From NCBI GenBank assembly GCA_007118795.1, contig SKQX01000141.1, positions 1 to 6,672 of the forward strand: a stretch of DNA of 6,672 nt, read 5' to 3'. The notes beneath the pieces were generated by a model. That model worked only from the letters and a program-made list of their open reading frames with translations. It was not told where the DNA came from and did not search any database. A program made the position numbers and the translations under genes. This DNA is from Thermoflexales bacterium. GTDB taxonomy: Bacteria > Chloroflexota > Anaerolineae > B4-G1. Below are positions 1 through 4,716 of this stretch, in pieces; the first letter of the stretch is position 1, and each line of letters opens with the position of its first letter.

Positions 1-233
1 ACCCCACCCGCGTGCGCATCATCTCAGCACTGCTCGCCGATGAGCTCTGCGTCCACGAGCTCGCGGAAGCCGTCAGCGTAAGCCAGTCGGCGGTCTCCCA
101 TCAACTGGCTACGTTGCGGGAAATGCGGCTGGTCCGGTTCAGGAAGAAGGGCCGCCACGTCTTTTACACCCTAGATGACGATCACATTCGCGATCTTCTT
201 CGGCAGGGACTGGACCACGTCTCACACAACTAA
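1..233 (+). CDS. ArsR/SmtB-family zinc-responsive repressor, 5'-truncated by window edge
   Basis: Metal-sensing winged-helix repressor that would release DNA when Zn(II) (or a similar ion) binds, derepressing the pump gene that follows. The frame is open to the left edge (Pro-Thr-Arg-Val-Arg-Ile-Ile..., reading from base 3), and family members have some 25-45 more N-terminal residues, so the GTG at 12 is not the real start. Visible parts: the metal-box helix Glu-Leu-Cys-Val-His-Glu-Leu (about 45-62), the recognition helix SQSAVSHQLATLR (about 81-119), the wing KKGRHVFYTL (about 147-176), and a C-terminal helix with Asp (177-179), His (183-185), His (216-218) and His (225-227). That Asp-x-His-x10-His-x2-His spacing is the alpha-5 zinc site of SmtB/CzrA-type sensors. 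In the metal box, Cys48-50 is kept, but the second Cys of CadC/ArsR is His here. The stop codon overlaps the ATPase start (TAATG). Family assignment is firm; zinc specificity is inferred. Confidence 0.93.
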   Translation, partial: PTRVRIISALLADELCVHELAEAVSVSQSAVSHQLATLREMRLVRFRKKGRHVFYTLDDDHIRDLLRQGLDHVSHN

Positions 234-2671
234 TGATCGAGCGACTGAAACTAGAAATCCCGGTGCTCCTGCCTGATAACGGGCAGTGTCCCAACTGTGT
301 GCAGCGCCTGCAGTTGGCTCTCCATCCTCACCAGGGAATCGCGCGAGTACATCTGGATGAGGGCAGCGACCTCGCCCGGCTCTGCCTCCATTACGATCCC
401 GACCTGATCTCCCTGGCTCATGTAGAGCGAATGGCTCGGCAGGAGGGCATCACCGTCCAACAGCGCTACCGCCACCGTGCCCTGTGGATCGAAGGGATGG
501 ACTGCGCCGACTGCGCCCGCAAGGTGGAGAGGAGTGTCGGAAGGCTGGAGGGGGTTCTGCACGCGGCCGTCGACTTCGCCTCCGCCACTATGCGCGTGGA
601 GTACGACGTCGAACAGCTTACCCAGGCCGACATCGTCCAGCGCATTCGCCGGCTGGGTTACGACGTGCGCGACCAGCAAGCGGGAGCATCTTCGGATGAG
701 CCAGATGGCCTGATTGGGTTCCTCACCTTCTTGATGCAACACCGCCGTGCCACCGTGACCATGGTCGCAGGCGCGATGATCGCGTTCGCGTTGGTCATGG
801 CGAGATCGGGCCTCACCACCTCCATCTCGCGTGCCCTCTACGGAGTGGCCATCGCTGTCGCCGGCTTCCGCGTCGCCCGCCGAGGCATCGTCAGCACGTG
901 GATCAGCCGGCAGATGGACGTCAACTTCCTGATGACGATAGCGGTTCTGGGCGCGGTGGCCATCGGTGCCTGGGAGGAGGGCGCCCTGGTGGTTTTCCTG
1001 TTCGGCCTGGGCGAGACGTTGGAGGAGTACACCATGGATCGTGCACGTCAGACCATCCGCTCGCTTATGGAGCTGGCCCCTGCCGCGGCCTCTCGCTTGC
1101 CCGACCTGGAGCGCGTACCAGTGGAGGACTTGGCAGTGGGCGATCTCGTGCTCGTCCGACCGGGCGAACGGATACCTATGGACGGCATCGTACGTCGCGG
1201 AACCTCCGCCGTCGACCAGGCACCCATCACCGGGGAGAGCATCCCGGTGGAGGTGCAGCCAGGGGTTCAGCTCTTCGCCGGCTCCATCAACGGGCCGCAC
1301 ACGCTGGAGATGGAGGTCACCCACCTGGCCGAGGACAACACCATCAGCCGCATCGTCCATATGGTACAGGAGGCCCAGACGACAAAGGCCCCCTCCCAGC
1401 GTTGGGTCGACGTCTTCGCCCGCTATTATACGCCCGGCGTCATTGGGCTCGCCGTCCTCATCGCCACCGTCCCACCCCTCTTCTTCGGTCAGCCCTTCCT
1501 GGCGACGACGGCCGGCAAGGGCTGGCTCTACCGGGCGCTCGCCCTCCTGATCATCGCCTGTCCGTGTGCCCTGGTGATCTCCACCCCGGTCAGCATCGTC
1601 AGCGCTATCGCTAGCGCGGCGCAACACGGGGTGTTGTTCAAAGGTGGGGCCTACCTGGAGGCAGCGGGCTGCCTGCGGGCGGTGGCCTTTGACAAGACGG
1701 GCACGTTGACCCACGGTGAGCCCGCGGTGACCGACATAATCCCTCTGCCCGCGTCCCACCACTCGACTTCCGGAGGCGGTGAGCCCAAACCGGGGGAATG
1801 GGAGGAGCACTTACTTCGCCTGGCCGCGGCTGCCGAGGCGGCCAGCAACCACCCTCTTGCCCGAGCCATCGTCCGCGCTGCCGAGCAACGGGACATTCTT
1901 TACACGCCCGCCCGTGAGCTCGAGGCTCTCACCGGTCGGGGCATCCGGGCTTCGATGCCCAACACCCAGATCTATGTCGGCAGTCTACCGCTGTTTCAGG
2001 AGTGTGAAATCGATCTCCCCGAGAGTCTCACCGCCCGGGCAGAAGCACTTGAGGAGGATGGGAAGACGGTCCTGTTCGTCGCATCGATCCAAGGAGGCCA
2101 GCCGAGGATCGGCGGCCTCATCGCCGTGGCCGACCCCGTGCGGCCCGACGCCCGGGAGACCGTCGCCGCCCTCAGGCGGACCGGCATCCGTCGCACAGTC
2201 ATGCTAACGGGAGACAACCACCGCACCGCAGCGGCGGTTGCCAGTCAGGTGGGCCTCGACGGCTTCCACGCCGAACTGCTGCCCCAGGGCAAGCTGGACG
2301 CCATCGACGAGCTGCTCGCTGAGTACGGCCAGGTCGCGATGGTGGGTGACGGGATCAACGATGCTCCGGCCCTGGCGCGGGCCACGATTGGCATCGCCAT
2401 GGGCGGTGCAGGCAGCGATCAGGCCTTGGAGACGGCGGACGTCGCCCTGATGGCCGACGCCCTCAGCAAACTCCCCTTCGCCATACGGTTGAGTCGCCGC
2501 ACCCTCCGCATCGTGAGCCAGAACATCGGCTTCAGTCTGCTCATCAAGGCTGCCTTCATGGCCCTGGCCATCCCGGGGATGGCCACGCTGTGGATGGCGG
2601 TCCTAGCCGATGTAGGCGCGTCGCTGATCGTGATCCTGAACGGGATGCGCCTCCTGAGGAACCAGCGCTGA
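233..2671 (+). CDS. P1B-2 type Zn2+/Cd2+/Pb2+-exporting ATPase
   Basis: Inner-membrane heavy-metal pump that uses ATP to export Zn(II), Cd(II) or Pb(II), of the ZntA/CadA type; 812 residues, complete. In order: a non-canonical metal-binding-like domain (about 1-78, Cys-Pro-Asn-Cys at 19-22); a canonical HMA domain (about 84-146, GMDCADC at 88-94); membrane helices at about 175-190, 201-216, 232-247 and 249-265; actuator domain with TGES at 333-336; helices about 402-420 and 433-455, with the ion-binding Cys-Pro-Cys at 443-445; phosphorylation motif DKTGT at 487-491; His-Pro of the nucleotide domain at 540-541; TGDN at 659-662; GDGIND at 705-710; two last helices, about 764-780 and 785-803. 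Lys772 and Asp793 lie 21 residues apart, as do Lys693 and Asp714 of E. coli ZntA, which supports the Zn/Cd/Pb class over copper. A Gly/Pro-rich loop with His-His (about 506-522) sits between the phosphorylation and His-Pro motifs. There is no clear Shine-Dalgarno, so translation is probably coupled to the repressor. Metal preference is inferred from motifs. Confidence 0.97.
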   Translation: MIERLKLEIPVLLPDNGQCPNCVQRLQLALHPHQGIARVHLDEGSDLARLCLHYDPDLISLAHVERMARQEGITVQQRYRHRALWIEGMDCADCARKVERSVGRLEGVLHAAVDFASATMRVEYDVEQLTQADIVQRIRRLGYDVRDQQAGASSDEPDGLIGFLTFLMQHRRATVTMVAGAMIAFALVMARSGLTTSISRALYGVAIAVAGFRVARRGIVSTWISRQMDVNFLMTIAVLGAVAIGAWEEGALVVFLFGLGETLEEYTMDRARQTIRSLMELAPAAASRLPDLERVPVEDLAVGDLVLVRPGERIPMDGIVRRGTSAVDQAPITGESIPVEVQPGVQLFAGSINGPHTLEMEVTHLAEDNTISRIVHMVQEAQTTKAPSQRWVDVFARYYTPGVIGLAVLIATVPPLFFGQPFLATTAGKGWLYRALALLIIACPCALVISTPVSIVSAIASAAQHGVLFKGGAYLEAAGCLRAVAFDKTGTLTHGEPAVTDIIPLPASHHSTSGGGEPKPGEWEEHLLRLAAAAEAASNHPLARAIVRAAEQRDILYTPARELEALTGRGIRASMPNTQIYVGSLPLFQECEIDLPESLTARAEALEEDGKTVLFVASIQGGQPRIGGLIAVADPVRPDARETVAALRRTGIRRTVMLTGDNHRTAAAVASQVGLDGFHAELLPQGKLDAIDELLAEYGQVAMVGDGINDAPALARATIGIAMGGAGSDQALETADVALMADALSKLPFAIRLSRRTLRIVSQNIGFSLLIKAAFMALAIPGMATLWMAVLADVGASLIVILNGMRLLRNQR

Positions 2672-2696
2672 CGGAGAGTCAGCGCGGGCGACCCGC
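2665..2696 (+). terminator. Tandem hairpins at the end of the ATPase gene (possible terminator)
   Basis: GCGCTGAC (2665-2672) and GTCAGCGC (2678-2685) form a perfect 8-bp stem with a 5-nt loop, overlapping the ATPase stop codon. A second small stem, GCGGG (2684-2688) with CCCGC (2692-2696), shares two bases with the first, so the two compete. No T-run follows, so this is not a textbook intrinsic terminator. Its position at the end of the operon is the main support. Confidence 0.45.
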
Positions 2697-2710
2697 ATGA
2701 TACAGGGAGC

Positions 2711-2751
2711 GGGCCGACCCGGGTACTGCCCCTGCGCCGGGTGCTCGGCCC
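2711..2751. terminator. Long GC-rich hairpin between convergent operons (possible bidirectional terminator)
   Basis: GGGCCGA (2711-2717) pairs with TCGGCCC (2745-2751). The stem continues as CCCGG (2718-2722) with CCGGG (2737-2741) after a 3-nt bulge (2742-2744), giving 12 base pairs around a 14-nt loop. It lies 22 nt beyond the stop of the - strand cluster and 39 nt beyond the stop of the + strand operon, where both transcripts should end. No U-tract is seen on either strand, so the mechanism (intrinsic without U-tract, Rho, or only 3'-end protection) is open. Confidence 0.45.
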
Positions 2752-2773
2752 GGTTGAAGCCCATCGGTGAGGA

Positions 2774-3157
2774 CTACGTCGCCTCGTCCCTCTCCAGCGT
2801 CACCGTTGCCCCGGCCGGCACCTCTCGAAAGGCCGCTGGATCACCCAGCACGTGCCCCACCACGTTCACCGGGCTCGCTGCCCGCGGTTCATCATCGGTG
2901 CTGGCCGGCGTTCGGCCGAAGAAGATGCAGAACGCCTCCCCCCTGGGCCAGTACCCCAGCTCTCCCACCTCGACCTCAGCCCGCGCATCGGGCGCCGCCT
3001 CAGCCGACACCGGGATCCGGAAGTAGATCTCGTCCCCCCAGGTGTTCGCCTGACCAGCGATGGGCAGCTCCTCCCAGATTCGCCGGGCTGTCGGGGTATC
3101 GTTCAACTCGGCCTCCATGGTCACCGACCCGGCCCCAATGGTCATGCGATATGACAT
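2774..3157 (-). CDS. TM1367-like cyclophilin-fold protein (DUF369 / Cyclophil_like family)
   Basis: Small soluble protein of 127 residues, close in length to Thermotoga maritima TM1367 (about 124), whose structure is an atypical cyclophilin fold. Family signatures in order: N-terminal strands SVTMEAEL (11-18), NTWGDEIYF (38-46), GELGYWPRGEAFCIFFG (65-81) and ASPVNVVG (94-101). The ATG at 3157 is chosen because GGAGGAGGG lies 4-12 nt upstream; the in-frame TTG at 3172 would put that ribosome-binding site inside the coding region. It has no signal peptide or membrane segment, so it is probably cytoplasmic. It is the last gene of the - strand cluster, 72 nt after the M24 gene. No biochemical role is established for the family to my knowledge, and peptidyl-prolyl isomerase activity should not be assumed. 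The family call is strong; the function is unknown. Confidence 0.9.
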   Translation of the reverse strand: MSYRMTIGAGSVTMEAELNDTPTARRIWEELPIAGQANTWGDEIYFRIPVSAEAAPDARAEVEVGELGYWPRGEAFCIFFGRTPASTDDEPRAASPVNVVGHVLGDPAAFREVPAGATVTLERDEAT

Positions 3158-3161
3158 ATTG

Positions 3162-3170
3162 CCCTCCTCC
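3162..3170 (-). promoter_or_regulatory. Strong ribosome-binding site for the cyclophilin-like gene
   Basis: The - strand reads GGAGGAGGG. The GGAGG core (3170-3166) ends 8 nt before the ATG at 3157, an ideal spacing. It decides the start against the upstream in-frame TTG at 3172. Confidence 0.85.
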
Positions 3171-3195
3171 AAACAGATGGCCGGCGGGTCTTCGG

Positions 3196-3226
3196 TGGTT
3201 CGGCCCTGACTCGGATGTCCGAACCA
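3196..3226 (-). other. Intercistronic hairpin between the M24 and cyclophilin-like genes
   Basis: TGGTTCGG (3196-3203) and CCGAACCA (3219-3226) are perfect reverse complements: an 8-bp stem with a 15-nt loop, starting 3 nt past the stop of the M24 gene. No U-tract follows on the transcribed - strand, so it looks more like an RNA-processing or stabilising hairpin, or a partial attenuator, than a full terminator. Its function is inferred from position only. Confidence 0.45.
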
Positions 3227-3229
3227 GAG

Positions 3230-4414
3230 TCAAACCGCCCAGCACTCGACCAGCTCCCGCGGCGCCTGGGTCAGGCACTCACAGCCTCCCGACCCGACCA
3301 CCACGGTGTCCTCCAGCTTCGCCATCCAGCCCCGACCCGGGGCGCTCACCTCCACCTCCACAGCCAGGACCATCCCCTCCCGCAGCGTGGACTCATCCCT
3401 GGGCCACAGCACCGGCGGCTCGTCCAGCTCCAACCCGATACCGTGTCCCACGAAACCGGGCAGGGCCAGAGTCCCTGAACTGAAAAACGGCGGGGCCCCT
3501 TCATCCACCACGCTTTCCGCCGCCGCATAGAGCTCGGCCACCGAAACCCCGGCCCGCACCAGCTCCAATACCACTTCCTGCGCGGATCGGGCCACCCGCA
3601 GAAGAGCCCGCTGCTCCCGCGTGGCCTGACCTATCACGAAGGTCCGCGATTCGTCCGCCGTGTAGCCGTCACAAGTGGTCCCAGTGTCCAGTACAACGAG
3701 ATCTCCTTCCCGCAGGAGTCTCCTCGAAGGACCGTACGGTGTCGCCGGGCTCAGTCCCGCACCGGTCACCACCAGGCCGTGGCCCCCGCGCACGGTCAGG
3801 TTCTCGCCGCTCATCAACAGCACGCCGCCCCCCCGCGCTTCCGGGTACCGCAGAGGTTGGTATCCCTCGTGGCCGGCCAGGCGCGTCGCTCGCTCGGTCT
3901 CTGCCGCTAACTCCAGCTCACTCATCCCCGGGCCCGCCACCTCGGGTACTCGCCGATGACCTGCGTCAGCGGCCGCGGACGCGCGCCTGGTGGCAGCCAA
4001 ACCCTCCTGGTCCTTGACCGCCCGCTGGTCCAACACGTGAGGCGAGACATCGACCAGCTCCCACGCTGTCAACGTGCCCTGCAGCCGGCGAACGAGCCCA
4101 CCGGGCGTGACATCCATCTCAATGCCCAGTACCCCACCCCGCGGCCTGGTCTGCCCAAGCGCTCCCGCAATCGTGGAGAACCCGTCCATCGACTCGACGC
4201 GCTCCACCCCAGCCTCCTGTAGCACGTATCTCGTCCCACGCCGCACGAACAGTATCGCCTCCCCCCGAAACTCGCCGTCACCTGTCCCAGAGCTCCGGAC
4301 CGGACCAACGACCAGCAGGCTCGCCGGACGCGCGGTACCGGCGTAGTAGAGCACATCCCGGGGATGGAGCAGCAGCGCAGCGTCCATGCCTGCCACCCCC
4401 ATCCGCTTGCCCAA
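3230..4414 (-). CDS. M24-family (pita-bread) metallopeptidase-like protein, creatinase/Xaa-Pro peptidase type
   Basis: 394 residues with the two-part layout of creatinases, prolidases and aminopeptidase P: an N-terminal creatinase-like domain (about 1-130) and a C-terminal pita-bread domain (about 138-385). All five dinuclear-metal ligands are recognisable: Asp243 and Asp254 (VVLDTG, YTADES), His324 (GFVGHGIG), Glu353 (VLAVEVEV) and Glu368 (AKLEDT). The second catalytic His of classical proline peptidases, seven residues after the ligand His, is Asp331, and the earlier one (after SGEN, 202-205) aligns with Gly210. Exact substrate and even peptidase activity are therefore uncertain. No signal peptide is seen, so it should be cytoplasmic. 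The start is ambiguous: the TTG at 4414 has GGAG 10 nt upstream, while the ATG at 4402 (390 residues) has no good Shine-Dalgarno. Homology to the family's N-terminus extends at least to 4414. It lies 28 nt downstream of the sulfur-carrier gene. Confidence 0.9.
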   Translation of the reverse strand: MGKRMGVAGMDAALLLHPRDVLYYAGTARPASLLVVGPVRSSGTGDGEFRGEAILFVRRGTRYVLQEAGVERVESMDGFSTIAGALGQTRPRGGVLGIEMDVTPGGLVRRLQGTLTAWELVDVSPHVLDQRAVKDQEGLAATRRASAAADAGHRRVPEVAGPGMSELELAAETERATRLAGHEGYQPLRYPEARGGGVLLMSGENLTVRGGHGLVVTGAGLSPATPYGPSRRLLREGDLVVLDTGTTCDGYTADESRTFVIGQATREQRALLRVARSAQEVVLELVRAGVSVAELYAAAESVVDEGAPPFFSSGTLALPGFVGHGIGLELDEPPVLWPRDESTLREGMVLAVEVEVSAPGRGWMAKLEDTVVVGSGGCECLTQAPRELVECWAV

Positions 4415-4423
4415 CCCGGTCAG

Positions 4424-4428
4424 TCTCC
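4424..4428 (-). promoter_or_regulatory. Probable ribosome-binding site for the M24 gene
   Basis: The - strand reads GGAGA with GGAG 10 nt before the TTG at 4414. It is modest, but better than anything upstream of the ATG at 4402, and is the reason for preferring the TTG start. Confidence 0.45.
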
Positions 4429-4442
4429 GGCTTGTGTTCAGG

Positions 4443-4643
4443 TCAGCCTCCGGCGATGAGGTGGATGACGCGGATGTCAGCCTCGTCGGGGATTACGAAC
4501 GTGTCGTAGGCATGCCTGCGTACGAGCTCGCCGTTGACCTTGACGATAATGTGAGGGTAGGTGTAGTTCAGCTTCTCCAGCAGATCGGCCACCGTCATCC
4601 CTTCCTCCCACGCGACCTCGGTGCGCCTGTTGACGCGAATCAT
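4443..4643 (-). CDS. ThiS/MoaD-type ubiquitin-like sulfur carrier
   Basis: 66-residue beta-grasp protein starting MIRVNRRTEVAW and ending LIAGG directly before the stop. The free C-terminal Gly-Gly is the site that E1-like enzymes (ThiF/MoeB) adenylate and convert to thiocarboxylate in ThiS and MoaD. Other family marks are MTVADLLEKLNY (the first helix) and VKVNGELVRRHAYDTFVI with a following acidic turn, closest in style to ThiS. It lies 73 nt downstream of a pterin-dependent aldehyde oxidoreductase, so a role as sulfur donor to the pyranopterin dithiolene cofactor (MoaD-like) is more likely than thiazole synthesis; this is inferred from context. No E1-like enzyme or thiazole synthase is in the window. 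The ATG at 4643 is chosen because GGAGG lies 8 nt upstream; an in-frame ATG at 4700 would add 19 Gly/Ala-rich residues without family similarity. Confidence 0.9.
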   Translation of the reverse strand: MIRVNRRTEVAWEEGMTVADLLEKLNYTYPHIIVKVNGELVRRHAYDTFVIPDEADIRVIHLIAGG

Positions 4644-4651
4644 CGTCCGAG

Positions 4652-4658
4652 CCTCCCC
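4652..4658 (-). promoter_or_regulatory. Strong ribosome-binding site for the sulfur-carrier gene
   Basis: The - strand reads GGGGAGG; the GGAGG core (4656-4652) lies 8 nt before the ATG at 4643. It settles the start in favour of the 66-residue protein. Confidence 0.85.
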
Positions 4659-4665
4659 GCCATCA

Positions 4666-4698
4666 GGGAAGGCTGCCAGCCCCGCACCCGGCCTTCCC
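4666..4698 (-). other. Intercistronic hairpin between the AOR and sulfur-carrier genes
   Basis: GGGAAGGC (4666-4673) and GCCTTCCC (4691-4698) are perfect reverse complements: an 8-bp stem with a 17-nt C/G-rich loop, between the AOR stop (4717) and the ribosome-binding site of the sulfur carrier (4652-4658). No U-tract follows on the transcribed strand. It could protect the AOR message or set unequal expression of the two genes; function is inferred. Confidence 0.45.
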
Positions 4699-4716
4699 AT
4701 CCCAGCCGATCGCCCA

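Noticed and set aside
12..233. GTG at 12 as the start of the repressor, giving a complete 73-residue protein
   Set aside because: The reading frame is open upstream and the typical N-terminal helices of ArsR proteins are missing, so the gene is cut by the window edge.
251..1810. 519-codon open frame on the - strand, antisense to the ATPase gene
   Set aside because: It is fully antisense to an unambiguous P-type ATPase, its translation is low-complexity Gly/Asp/Arg/His-rich with no family motif, and long antisense frames are expected in GC-rich genes.
3158..3172. TTG start at 3172 for the cyclophilin-like gene
   Set aside because: The extra codons are themselves the Shine-Dalgarno sequence (GGAGGAGGG) of the ATG at 3157.
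3205..3232. Inverted repeat TGACTC/GAGTCA overlapping the M24 stop codon
   Set aside because: Only 6 bp with a 14-nt loop and in competition with the stronger 8-bp stem at 3196-3226, so not listed separately.
2767..3483. 238-codon open frame on the + strand
   Set aside because: Proline/arginine/serine-rich translation without motifs, lying antisense to the cyclophilin-like and M24 genes, both of which have clear family signatures.
4644..4700. N-terminal extension of the sulfur carrier from the ATG at 4700
   Set aside because: The added 19 residues are Gly/Ala/Pro-rich and unlike the family, and both the GGAGG site and an intercistronic hairpin fall inside the extension.
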